Below, piece by piece: positions 46,889 to 55,300 of a stretch of DNA of 64,000 bases. Each line of letters opens with the position of its first letter. Position 1 is the stretch's first letter. Source of the DNA: Deltaproteobacteria bacterium. Lineage in GTDB: Bacteria; Lernaellota; Lernaellaia; JACKCT01. The translations under genes and the position numbers were made by a program. The notes under the pieces are model-generated. The model searched no databases and was not told the DNA's origin. It was given only the letters and a program-made list of their open reading frames with translations. The stretch spans positions 62,001 through 126,000 of the forward strand of contig JACKCT010000009.1 of the NCBI GenBank assembly GCA_020633895.1, in the 5' to 3' direction.

Positions 46889-47758
46889 TTACGATCCGCG
46901 TTGATCCAATCCCAACACCTTGCGGGCTTCCTCGCCTTGGACGACCTTGCGGCCGATGTCGTGGACCATGCGGGCGGCCTTGCCCACCAGATCGCCGTTG
47001 CTGGAGGCCATCACGCCCGGCTCGGTGTAGAGGTGGTCCTCCAGGCCGCAGCGGATATTGCCGCCCAGGGACAGGGCCCCGGCCAGCAGGCGCCATTGCT
47101 CGTGGCTGATGCCGATGACCTCCCACACCGAACCCGCGGGCGTCAGGCGCGCCATATTCGCCAGGCTCTCGATGGACGTATCCACGCCGCCGATCACGCC
47201 CATGATGAACGAAAACTGGTAGGGCGGCTTGAGCAGGCCCTGGTCGATGAGCGGGTAGATCGTGCTGATGTGCCCGGTGTCGAAGCACTCCATCTCGGGC
47301 TGCACGCCGTTGGCGTTCATCTGCTCGATCAGGAAGCTGATTTCCGAAATCGGGTTGAGGAACTGGAATTCGAAGACGAATTCCTTGCGTTTGGGGGAGT
47401 ACTTCGCGTAGTTCATCGTCCCCATGTTGAGGGCGGCGATTTCCGGTTTGCAGTGGATGACCGGGGCGATCTTCTCTTCCTTGGTGATGGTGATCGCGCC
47501 GGTGGAGAAATTCAGGATGATCTCGGGGGCGGCTTCCTTGATCGCCTTGGCGATGGCTGCGTATCGTTCCGGTTCGTAGCTGGGGGAGCCGTCGTCGTTG
47601 CGGGCGTGGATATGCACCACCGCCGCCCCGGCGTCGTAGGCCCGCTTGGCTTCCGCGGCGTATTCCTCGACCGTGTAGGGGATGGCGGGGCATTGATTGC
47701 GATTGGCGATCACGCCGCTCATGGCGCAGGTGATGACCACTTCGTCGCGAACAGACAT
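46889..47758 (-). CDS. BKACE-family (DUF849) 3-keto-5-aminohexanoate cleavage-type enzyme
   Basis: 289 aa TIM-barrel Zn enzyme that condenses a beta-keto acid with acetyl-CoA. Family motifs are VVITCAMSG at the N terminus, the Zn ligands in GAAVVHIHARNDDG, ILNFSTGA, NMGTMNYA, EMECFDTGH and GNIRCGLEDHLY. The ATG at 47758, with AAGGAG seven bases upstream, gives MSVRDEV; longer in-frame versions run into the divergent ankyrin gene's leader. The beta-keto substrate varies widely across the family and is not predicted. No lysine-fermentation genes nearby. Confidence 0.92.
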   Translation of the reverse strand: MSVRDEVVITCAMSGVIANRNQCPAIPYTVEEYAAEAKRAYDAGAAVVHIHARNDDGSPSYEPERYAAIAKAIKEAAPEIILNFSTGAITITKEEKIAPVIHCKPEIAALNMGTMNYAKYSPKRKEFVFEFQFLNPISEISFLIEQMNANGVQPEMECFDTGHISTIYPLIDQGLLKPPYQFSFIMGVIGGVDTSIESLANMARLTPAGSVWEVIGISHEQWRLLAGALSLGGNIRCGLEDHLYTEPGVMASSNGDLVGKAARMVHDIGRKVVQGEEARKVLGLDQRGS

Positions 47759-47918
47759 GCAAAAGCTCCTTGATCGGGCTTGGATCGGTGATGAAAGAGC
47801 GGCCATTATAGGCACGAGGCGGGGTGTCACAAGACCTCCCGAACCTTGCCCGGACAAACGCGCGGCGAAACGCACGGCGCGGGAAATCCAAGAAATCGGG
47901 ACGAGGAGACGGCCGACG

Positions 47919-49274
47919 ATGGACCACGGCCGAAAACGACGGGTGGCGACGGTGCTTGCGGCGGCGGTCGTCGTGCTCGCGCTTGCGTGGCCGGCCCAGG
48001 CTCGGCGGGAGCTGGTCGACAAGCCCTGGCAGCCCTACGGCGAAGGCTTGCCCGACGATCTGGGCGACCAGGGCCGGGCGCTGGTGCGCGCGATACTCGA
48101 TAAGGACGAGGATCGGGCCGTGGCCCTGGTGAAGGGCGGCGCGTCGGTAAATTTCGCCGACGGATTCGGACGCACCCCGCTGCACATCGCCGTCGACGCG
48201 GATCTTCCCCTCCTGACGCAGGTTCTCATCGATCACGGCGCGGACATCGAGGCCCCCGACATCGCGGGACTGCATCCGTTGCATTGGGCCGCGCTGCCGG
48301 GGTTGGAGGGCGCCGCCCGTGTCCTGTTGGATAACCGCGCCAAGGTCAACGCCACCGACAACGAAGACCTCACGCCCCTGATGCGCGCGACGTTTTTCGC
48401 CCACGCGCCGACGGTGCGGACGCTCATCGAGCGCGGCGCGGACGTGAATCGGCGCAGCAAGAAGGGGCGTAGCGCGCTCTATACCGCCGCTCAGTTCGGC
48501 TGCCCCGAGATCGCCAAGTTGCTTTTGGACGCGGGCGCGGACATCGAGATCCGCGACGAGTCCGGCGACACGCCGCTCCTTCGCGCGGTGCAGTGGGCTG
48601 GGGTGCGTTCGCGCTCGAACGTCACCATCGGCTACAGCAGCGGCGGCCAAAAATTGCCCAAGGGCCGACCCATGGGATGCAAAAAACATCAGGCGACCAT
48701 CGACCTGCTGCTCAAACGCGGCGCCGATCCCAATGCGCAAAATGAAATCTACGAGACGCCGCTGCATTGGGCGATTGAGCGGGGCAACGTGGACGCGGCG
48801 CGGGCGTTGTTCGACGCCGGGGCCGAACCGGCGGATGCCCGATATCGCGAGGACGAGGCCGGGACGCCGCTGGTCAACCAGATGATTCCACCCCTGCACA
48901 AGGCGGCTTATCAGGGCAACGCCGAGATGATCCGGCTGCTTGTCGAGAAGGGCGAGAACCCAAACAGTGTCGACTACAACCGGGATACGGCGCTGCATTA
49001 CGCGGCTCGGCGGGGGCATCTGGAGGCAGCCAAGGCCCTCGTGGAGGCCGGAGCGCGCGTTCGCAACACCCGCGTCGGCGGACGCACGCCCTTGGCCATC
49101 GCCCGCGCGCGCGGCGACAAGAAAATGATCGCTTATCTGGAAGAGCAGGGCGGCGGCGCCGACTGGGGCGCGATTTTCAGCATCGGCATCCGCGTCGTGA
49201 TCCTGATTGCCGTCCTCGTCATCGCTCGCTGCTTATCCGGTGGGCCGTGGCGAGTGCCGAAACGCGAAGGCTAG
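47919..49274 (+). CDS. Exported ankyrin-repeat protein with C-terminal membrane anchor
   Basis: 451 aa. Signal peptide (residues 1-29). About eight to nine ankyrin repeats follow (for example GRTPLHIAVDADLPLLTQVLIDHGAD, HPLHWAALPGLEGAARVLLD, TALHYAARRGHLEAAKALVEAGA, each given separately), with an atypical insert around residues 230-260 (SNVTIGYSSGGQ). The C terminus holds a membrane helix (IFSIGIRVVILIAVLVIARCL) and a short basic tail. The repeat array should therefore lie in the periplasm, anchored to the inner membrane. Partner unknown. Start chosen for the signal peptide; GAGGAG lies upstream. Confidence 0.82.
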   Translation: MDHGRKRRVATVLAAAVVVLALAWPAQARRELVDKPWQPYGEGLPDDLGDQGRALVRAILDKDEDRAVALVKGGASVNFADGFGRTPLHIAVDADLPLLTQVLIDHGADIEAPDIAGLHPLHWAALPGLEGAARVLLDNRAKVNATDNEDLTPLMRATFFAHAPTVRTLIERGADVNRRSKKGRSALYTAAQFGCPEIAKLLLDAGADIEIRDESGDTPLLRAVQWAGVRSRSNVTIGYSSGGQKLPKGRPMGCKKHQATIDLLLKRGADPNAQNEIYETPLHWAIERGNVDAARALFDAGAEPADARYREDEAGTPLVNQMIPPLHKAAYQGNAEMIRLLVEKGENPNSVDYNRDTALHYAARRGHLEAAKALVEAGARVRNTRVGGRTPLAIARARGDKKMIAYLEEQGGGADWGAIFSIGIRVVILIAVLVIARCLSGGPWRVPKREG

Positions 49275-49455
49275 TCACATTGCGACCGCGCCACCCCCGT
49301 ATTGACCTCCGCCCCCCGAATCGCTAACGATGATGCATCCGCGTGACGGTTCGATGGCGATTCGGTTGGCCTGACATATCGGGCGCTCGCGCGGGACGTG
49401 CTCATTTGCCTTTAAACGACACATGAACGGGACACGAAGGAGGGCGCCCACCGCC

Positions 49456-51213
49456 ATGCCGCGACGTGCAGCCATGGGACGTGCCGTAACCGCCTTGGCC
49501 GTGGTCGGTCTGGCGATGTTCATGGCGCCGTGGTCCGCGATGGCGCAAGACATCGCCCCGGCCGACGCTCCCGCTGACGCGGCCATGTCCGATGAAGAAG
49601 ACGTCGCCCCGTTGCCCACCTTCGCTCCCGAAGTCACCGAATCCAACACCTTCGAACAAAAGATCTGCCCGCCCAAGGGCGCCCGCGCCGTGGACAAACC
49701 CGACGACGCCGGTGGCGTGATCTGGGTCGAGTTCCAGCCCTGTGCGACGGACAGCGACGCGGCCCCTGAGGTCTACCAGATCTATCGGGCCGAGATGGGC
49801 GTGGACGGACCGTCGACGTTCCTGCTGGTCGGAGAGATTCCCGCCGGGGTGGCGCCGGTCGAGGCGGTCAATCCCGCCACGCGCAAGCCGGAGCGGATCC
49901 TGCGTTGGGAGGATACGACCGTTTCCGACGCGATTGCGTATCTCTACCGTGTCGGCTCCAAGAAAGGCGGCGAGTTCGCCTATTCGTACATGTACGCCGC
50001 GGGCAAGCCGGTGGCGGACCTGGGGCCGATGCGTTCGGTGCGCCAGACGGTGACGGTGGCCGACCGGGACGTCGTTCGCGGCGACCTGACCGTGCCGGCC
50101 CCGGGAAATGTGAAGGCCGTCGACGCGCCCAATGACAAGGGCAACGCGATCATCGTCACCTGGGACGACGTGCCGGAACTGGCCCAGGATCCGACGCTCA
50201 GCTATGCGATTTTCCGCGCCGACAAGGCCGACGCGCCGTTTTCCTGGCTGGGCACGGTCGGTCCCGGCAAGACCGAATACATGGACAGCACGCTGGCCGA
50301 CAAAACAGGCCAGGAGTTCGTTTATCTGGTCGCGGTGGCCAACCCGGATCGCACCAGCCTCGCCTACGGGCAGCCCACCGAGCCCGTCGCCGCCAAGACG
50401 CAGTATTTCAACACCGACTCCCTGAACTTCATCTTCTTCGCGGTCGTGCTTTCGTTTTTCATCATCTTCTTCATCGAGCGCCTCAAGCGGGGCAAAAAGC
50501 TGTTCGTCCGCAAGCTGGCGGGCTTGGAGGCGGTGGAGGAGGCCATCGGCCGCGCCACCGAGATGGGCAAGCCGGTGCTGTACGTGCCGGGCATCCTGGA
50601 CATGGACGACGTGCAGACGGTGGCGTCCATGAACATCCTGGGGCGCATCGCCAAAAGCGTGGCCGAGTACGACACGACCCTCATGGTGCCCACGTCCAAG
50701 TCCCTGGTGATGACCACCGGGCGCGAGACCGTCAAGGAGGCGTTTCTCTCCGCCGGTCGGCCCGACGCCTACAACGACGACATCGTCACCTACCTGACCG
50801 ACGAGCAGTTCGGCTACGTCGCCGGTGTGAACGGCATCATGGTCCGCGACAAACCGGCGACGTGCATCTATTTCGGTGCGTTCTTCGCCGAGTCGCTGAT
50901 CCTGGCCGAGACGGGCAACTCCATCGGCGCCATTCAGATCGCCGGCACCGCCATGCCCAGCCAGTTGCCTTTCTTCATCGCCGCCTGCGACTACACCCTC
51001 ATCGGCGAGGAACTGTTCGCCGCGTCGGCCTACCTGTCCGGCGATCCGATGCAGCTCGGCAGCCTCAAGGGGCAGGACATCGGCAAGCTGCTGGCCATGC
51101 TCGGCATCGTCTTCGGCAGCCTGTCGGCCACCTTCGCGGCCATCGCCGGCGGCGGATTCTTCCAGACGGTCACGTCCGCCTTCCAAGCGTTTTTCAAGGC
51201 GGCCGCGGGGTAG
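49456..51213 (+). CDS. Uncharacterised membrane protein with fibronectin-like domains and DUF6754-type C-terminal region (operon gene 1)
   Basis: 585 aa. The start at 49456 follows AAGGAGGG and opens a signal peptide ending SAMAQ. Two beta-sandwich, FN3-like domains (about 70-190 and 205-320; YQIYRAEMG and YAIFRADKA are matching strands) are followed by a membrane helix (FIFFAVVLSFFIIFFIERL, about 335). A cytoplasmic alpha/beta region follows (GKPVLYVPGILDMDDVQTVASMN in two parts, VPTSKSLVMTTGRETV, EQFGYVAGVNGIM). The last part has FFAESLILAETGNSIGAIQI, AGTAMPSQLPFFIAACDYTL and two final hydrophobic segments. The conserved look of this region matches proteins annotated only as DUF6754. Function unknown. 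Three membrane-protein genes follow within 10 bp of each other. Confidence 0.75.
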   Translation: MPRRAAMGRAVTALAVVGLAMFMAPWSAMAQDIAPADAPADAAMSDEEDVAPLPTFAPEVTESNTFEQKICPPKGARAVDKPDDAGGVIWVEFQPCATDSDAAPEVYQIYRAEMGVDGPSTFLLVGEIPAGVAPVEAVNPATRKPERILRWEDTTVSDAIAYLYRVGSKKGGEFAYSYMYAAGKPVADLGPMRSVRQTVTVADRDVVRGDLTVPAPGNVKAVDAPNDKGNAIIVTWDDVPELAQDPTLSYAIFRADKADAPFSWLGTVGPGKTEYMDSTLADKTGQEFVYLVAVANPDRTSLAYGQPTEPVAAKTQYFNTDSLNFIFFAVVLSFFIIFFIERLKRGKKLFVRKLAGLEAVEEAIGRATEMGKPVLYVPGILDMDDVQTVASMNILGRIAKSVAEYDTTLMVPTSKSLVMTTGRETVKEAFLSAGRPDAYNDDIVTYLTDEQFGYVAGVNGIMVRDKPATCIYFGAFFAESLILAETGNSIGAIQIAGTAMPSQLPFFIAACDYTLIGEELFAASAYLSGDPMQLGSLKGQDIGKLLAMLGIVFGSLSATFAAIAGGGFFQTVTSAFQAFFKAAAG

Positions 51214-51216
51214 ATC

Positions 51217-51891
51217 ATGCTCATCCGACGCACCATCCCGTTGATGATTACTTTCCTGGTCGGCACGGCGCTGATCCTCTCCAAGCTTTCGCCGGTCACG
51301 GCCAGTCTGGGCGAGACGCTGTCGGTGTACTTCAACATCGTCGCCGTCTTCGCCTTTATCCTGGGCGGCGGCAACCTGGTGAAAATCCACCTGGTCAAGC
51401 TCTCCAAAAAGGCGCCGGGCTGGGGCTACTCGGTCGTGTGCCTGGCGGGATTTTTCGGGACGCTGATCGTCGGCTTGTTCAAGACCGCCAACCCGGACGG
51501 CATGACCGGCGATCCGGTGGCGGCGGGCAGCCATTTCAACCTGGTCTACGAACATTTCTTCCAGCCGCTGTCGGCGACCATGTTCGCCCTGCTGGCGTTC
51601 TATGTCGCCTCGGCCAGCTACCGCGCCTTCCGGGCCAAAAACGTGGAGGCGACGGTGCTGCTGATCGCCGCGTTCGTCATCCTGCTCGGACGCACCTTCG
51701 TGGGCACGGTGCTTTCCTTCTGGACCGAGCCGGGGACCGGCTTCGGCATCCCCCAGATGGCCGAATGGATCATGAACTATCCCAATCTGGCGGGGCAGCG
51801 CGCGATCATGATCGGCATCGCGCTGGGCATCGTCTCCACCTCGCTCAAGATCATCCTGGGCATTGACCGCTCGTATCTGGGCTCGGATTAG
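51217..51891 (+). CDS. Six-TM membrane protein of unknown function (operon gene 2)
   Basis: 224 aa with six predicted helices: about 8-24, 34-55, 68-85, 110-130, 145-172 and 193-213. Between helices 3 and 4 lies a 20-residue polar loop. It begins 3 bp after gene 1 and ends 10 bp before gene 3, so it is translated as part of one operon. No transporter signature or charged-residue pattern that I recognise. Confidence 0.72.
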   Translation: MLIRRTIPLMITFLVGTALILSKLSPVTASLGETLSVYFNIVAVFAFILGGGNLVKIHLVKLSKKAPGWGYSVVCLAGFFGTLIVGLFKTANPDGMTGDPVAAGSHFNLVYEHFFQPLSATMFALLAFYVASASYRAFRAKNVEATVLLIAAFVILLGRTFVGTVLSFWTEPGTGFGIPQMAEWIMNYPNLAGQRAIMIGIALGIVSTSLKIILGIDRSYLGSD

Positions 51892-51901
51892 GAGACGCGC
51901 G

Positions 51902-52777
51902 GTGAGACTCTACGAACGCATCCGAGACATCGACCGGCGCATCATCTACCTGTTCATGGCGATCGCCGTGATTTTGCCCCTGATCTTCACGGTGCGTTTC
52001 CCCGAGTATCCGGCGCCCATGGTGCAAAAAACCTTCGACGCCATCGACAAGCTCGAACCCGGCAGCCGGGTGCTCATCAGCTTCGACTACGACCCGGGTT
52101 CCGAGCCCGAGTTGCAGCCCATGGCCACCGCCTGGCTTCGCCACTGCGTGGAAAAGCGCCACAAGGTCGTCATCGTCGCTCTCTGGCCCCTGGGCCAGCA
52201 GATGGCCGCCAATACGATCAACGAGGTCAAGGCCAACCTGGAGGCGCAGGACTCGAAATTGCGTTTTCAGGATGGCCTGGACTATGTGAACCTGGGGTAC
52301 AAAACGGGCAACTACGGCGTCATCAACGTCGCCCTCACCGACCTGCTCCGCCAGTTCCCCGCGGACGTGAAGAATGTCCCGAGTGTGACGATCCCCGTCC
52401 TCAAGGGCATCAAGTCCCTCAAGGATTTCGACCTGCTGGTCAGCGTGTCGGCGGGTTTGCCGGGCCTCAAGGAATGGATTCAGTTCGGATCGGACCCGGC
52501 GGGCGTGCCGATCATCGGCGGCAATACGGCGGTGCAGGCGCCCCTGATGTATCCCTACTATCCCAAGCAGCTCTCCGGCCTGCTGGGCGGGCTCAAGGCC
52601 GCGGCGGAATACGAAACCCTGCTGGGCAAAAAATATCCCCAGTACGCGGACGTGAAGCTCAATAAGGGACGCATCCGCATGGGGGCCCAGACGATCGCCC
52701 ACATCGTCATCATGCTGTTCATCGTCATCGGAAATATCACGTATTTCATTGACCGCCGTCGCGGGGAGGCGCGTTAG
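51902..52777 (+). CDS. Bitopic alpha/beta-domain membrane protein (operon gene 3)
   Basis: 291 aa. GTG start at 51902 with AGGAG five bases upstream. An N-terminal helix (about 13-32) and a C-terminal helix (about 262-281) enclose a soluble domain of about 225 residues with Rossmann-like alternation (GSRVLISFDYDPGSEPEL, HKVVIVALWPLGQQ, GVPIIGGNTAVQAPLMYPYY). The latter motif looks like a ligand-binding loop. The overall plan (TM, alpha/beta, TM, basic tail) resembles that of PgsW in this window, but I see no sequence similarity. Confidence 0.72.
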   Translation: MRLYERIRDIDRRIIYLFMAIAVILPLIFTVRFPEYPAPMVQKTFDAIDKLEPGSRVLISFDYDPGSEPELQPMATAWLRHCVEKRHKVVIVALWPLGQQMAANTINEVKANLEAQDSKLRFQDGLDYVNLGYKTGNYGVINVALTDLLRQFPADVKNVPSVTIPVLKGIKSLKDFDLLVSVSAGLPGLKEWIQFGSDPAGVPIIGGNTAVQAPLMYPYYPKQLSGLLGGLKAAAEYETLLGKKYPQYADVKLNKGRIRMGAQTIAHIVIMLFIVIGNITYFIDRRRGEAR

Positions 52778-53662
52778 ATGCCGAAGATCAAGCCGCTGAC
52801 GATTGTCGTGACGCTGGTGCTGGCCGGGCTGGTCGCGTTTCTGCTGATCCGCGCCGCGTCGGGCAAAATGGTCGCGCCCTGGCCGACCACCGAGACCACG
52901 TCGAGCGTGGAGCCGGTGACGAACCAGTTCGGCATGGTCATCGGCGAAAAGACCGTCACCGAGACGCACACCAGTTTCGCCGGATTCTGGATGTGGGTGG
53001 GCGCGGCGCTCACGCTGTGCATCATGTCGTTTTTGTATCGGGACAACCCGTTCTACCGCTTTGCCGAGCATTTGTTCGTCGGCGTGTCGGCGGCCTATTG
53101 GATGGTGTTGGGTTTCTGGGCCGTGCTGGTGCCCAACCTGTTCGGATCGCTGGCGCCGAAGACCGTGGAGGCCATGCTGCCGGGCATCATCCCCGACGCG
53201 GCGAATGCCTCCCCGCAATTCCACTACCTCATCGCGCTGGTGCTGGGGCTGTTGTTGTTGGCGCGTCTGTTTGAGGGCGTGGCGGTGTACTCGCGCTGGG
53301 CGCTGGCGTTCATCGTGGGCACGACGGCGGGGCTGTATTTCGTCAACTACCTCAAGAGCGATTTCATGAACCAGGTGGCCGCGACGATCATGCCCCTGGT
53401 TTCGGTGACAAACGGTGACTTCTCCCTGGCCGGCACCTTCGGCGCTCTGGTGATCTTCGTGGGCGTGATGTGCGGGCTGATCTACTTCTTCTTCTCCACC
53501 GAGCACTCGGGCGTCTTCGGCGTAGCTTCCCGCGTCGGCATCTGGATCCTCATGATCAGCTTCGGCGCCTCCTTCGGCTTCACCGTCATGGGCCGCATCG
53601 CCCTGCTCGTCGGCCGCATGGAATTCCTCTTCGGCGACTGGCTGAATTTGATTCCGAGTTAG
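52778..53662 (+). CDS. Seven-TM membrane protein of unknown function (operon gene 4)
   Basis: 294 aa, starting directly at the base after the gene-3 stop. Helices near 7-26, 70-90, 97-125, 147-168, 174-193, 212-235 and 245-278. A polar segment of about 40 residues with repeated Thr/Val (residues 28-65) lies between helices 1 and 2 and may fold outside the membrane. Conserved-looking stretches are FYRFAEHLFVGVSAAYWMVLG and ASRVGIWILMISFGASFG. Completes a four-gene set that probably forms one complex. Confidence 0.72.
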   Translation: MPKIKPLTIVVTLVLAGLVAFLLIRAASGKMVAPWPTTETTSSVEPVTNQFGMVIGEKTVTETHTSFAGFWMWVGAALTLCIMSFLYRDNPFYRFAEHLFVGVSAAYWMVLGFWAVLVPNLFGSLAPKTVEAMLPGIIPDAANASPQFHYLIALVLGLLLLARLFEGVAVYSRWALAFIVGTTAGLYFVNYLKSDFMNQVAATIMPLVSVTNGDFSLAGTFGALVIFVGVMCGLIYFFFSTEHSGVFGVASRVGIWILMISFGASFGFTVMGRIALLVGRMEFLFGDWLNLIPS

Positions 53663-53701
53663 GGCTGTCGTTGCGTTCTTTCTAGCTGATCGCGGGAAAT
53701 A

Positions 53702-54326
53702 AATCAGAGCCCCGAGAATTACATCAGAGCCCCGAACGGTAGTGAGGGGTCAAACGCAAACGCCAACAGAAAACAATGCATACTACGCCACTTGCCTATT
53801 TCCTCACTTTTTCCTGCTACGGCGCACGTCTTCACGGACATGCCGAATTTTCCGTAGATCGAGAAAACAACGCTTATGGTCGACCGACGCTGGAATCAAA
53901 TGCCAGACGTCGGTATTTCGAGAAAGGCTTGATGAAAGAATCGCCGTATATCCTGAACGAAAATGAACGAAGCGTCGTTTTGAATCGCATTATCGACACC
54001 TGCTCGTGGCGCGGATGGCATTTGTTCGCAGTTCATGTCCGGTCGAATCATGTGCACGTTGTCGTTCAGGCCGACACGTCGCCGGAACGGGCGATTGCCG
54101 CGTTCAAGGCCAATGCCACGCGAGGATTAAAGGAAATCGAAGATTCGTCCCGCCAAGGCAAACGGTGGGCGCACCATGGTAGCACACAGTACATCTGGAA
54201 CCGCGATGGTTTGGACACGGCGATCAACTACGTCATCGACGAGCAGGGAAAAGCGATGGCGACGTACATCTCGCCGAGGCGATAATCGTTTGAGTTTGAC
54301 CCCTCACTACCGTTCGGGGCTCTGAT
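53702..54326 (+). mobile_element. RAYT transposase gene bracketed by inverted REP-A copies
   Basis: Left arm 53723-53755 and right arm 54294-54326 are perfect 33-bp inverted copies of the CCCC/GGGG REP-A repeat. An additional truncated head (CAGAGCCCCGAG) sits at 53702-53714. Between them lies a complete Y1-family transposase. This is the arrangement expected for a REP-associated tyrosine transposase with its recognition hairpins. Confidence 0.9.
53776..54285 (+). CDS. REP-associated tyrosine transposase (IS200-like Y1/HUH, RAYT)
   Basis: 169 aa, complete. Y1_Tnp fold with the N-terminal YFLTFSCYGARLHG, the HUH metal/nicking motif in HVRSNHVHVVVQADTSPERA (His-Val-His), and the catalytic Tyr region SRQGKRWAHHGSTQYIWNRD followed by AINYVIDEQGKAM. 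Family knowledge: these enzymes nick single-stranded DNA next to REP hairpins. Flanked by inverted REP-A copies 20 bp upstream and 8 bp downstream. The ATG has only a weak ribosome binding site. GC content is lower than in the neighbouring genes, suggesting recent arrival or different selection. Confidence 0.92.
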   Translation: MHTTPLAYFLTFSCYGARLHGHAEFSVDRENNAYGRPTLESNARRRYFEKGLMKESPYILNENERSVVLNRIIDTCSWRGWHLFAVHVRSNHVHVVVQADTSPERAIAAFKANATRGLKEIEDSSRQGKRWAHHGSTQYIWNRDGLDTAINYVIDEQGKAMATYISPRR

Positions 54327-54356
54327 CGGGCAAGATTCTGATCGAGCAAGACAAAA

Positions 54357-55217
54357 CTACGGCCTTGCCGGCACATAATCCCGCCGCGGATGCAGCGGGT
54401 GCGGCACGTTAACGCGGCGGTCGAAGACGGCGGCGAGGAATTCCAGCGTCGCGCGCCAGGCGCCGGCGTCGGCGGCTGCGTCGTAGGTCTTTTCAAACGA
54501 CGCATCCCCCGCCAGCGTCTTGATGGAAAAATCCGCGTCCGCGCCGCCGAAATCCACGATGCGGTAGTCCACACCCGCCGCGCTCATTTCCGCTTTAAAC
54601 GCGTCCACCTGGGCGTCGGGGACCGTTTCGTCCCTGGCGCCGCGCAGCACGAGGATTTTAGCCCGGATGTTTTTCGCGTCGTCCGGTGGGTTGGACGTGA
54701 GCGGCGAGTGAAACATCACCACCGCGTCCAGGTCCGCGCCGTCCCGCGCCAGCTCCAGCGCCGCCGTCCCGCCGAAGCCGATGCCGATTGCCGCAAGCTG
54801 TTCCGGGTCGGTGAGCGGATGCTTGGTCAGCTCGCCCAGCGCGGTCTTGAGGTTGCGTCGCAGGGGCGCGCGATTGGCGAGGAGGCGTTTGACGAGGCGG
54901 TCGGCGTCGGCGAGGTTCTTGGGGCGACCGGTCTGGCCGTAGAGATCGGGCACGAGGACAACGTAGCCCAACTCGGCCAACTGCCTCGCCCGCACCTTCT
55001 CGAAATCGCCGGGGCCCAGCCGCTGATGCACCAGCAGGATGCCGGGACGGATGTCATACGCCGCCTCGGGGGCGTAGGCGATGAACCCGCGGCAGACGCG
55101 GTAGCCGTCGTGATAGCTGATCGGCTTGATGATCGCCGCCGCGCGGGCATCCGTCGCCGAAATCAGCCATGCCAATCCGATCGCCGCCGCCGTCAGAATT
55201 TGTCGTGCGTTCCCCAT
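54357..55217 (-). CDS. Dienelactone hydrolase-family protein lacking catalytic residues
   Basis: 286 aa, exported (signal peptide to about residue 27, ISATDARA). Alpha/beta-hydrolase with family landmarks LLVHQRLGPGDFEKVRARQLAELGYVVLVPDLYG (in two halves) and VLRGARDETVPDAQVDAF. The nucleophile elbow reads GIGFGG where active members have GxCxGG, so Cys/Ser is Gly. The Glu of the usual HEWWG/HEIFG is Gln (VHQRLG), and the catalytic His region reads FGGADADFSIK without His. Only the acid Asp persists. Thus a likely non-enzymatic binding protein, or one using different chemistry. Confidence 0.82.
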   Translation of the reverse strand: MGNARQILTAAAIGLAWLISATDARAAAIIKPISYHDGYRVCRGFIAYAPEAAYDIRPGILLVHQRLGPGDFEKVRARQLAELGYVVLVPDLYGQTGRPKNLADADRLVKRLLANRAPLRRNLKTALGELTKHPLTDPEQLAAIGIGFGGTAALELARDGADLDAVVMFHSPLTSNPPDDAKNIRAKILVLRGARDETVPDAQVDAFKAEMSAAGVDYRIVDFGGADADFSIKTLAGDASFEKTYDAAADAGAWRATLEFLAAVFDRRVNVPHPLHPRRDYVPARP

Positions 55218-55300
55218 TCCAACGTTCTAAACGCGCGGCCTGCGTTTCGCCAAGGAAAACCGAACGAGGGTGTCTTCTCTGTCAGCCAAGTCGTGCGTCG

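Noticed and set aside
41881-52777. Homology between PgsW and gene 3 of the four-gene operon
   Set aside because: Both have TM, alpha/beta domain, TM topology, but I see no aligned motif. Similar layout alone is not evidence of homology.
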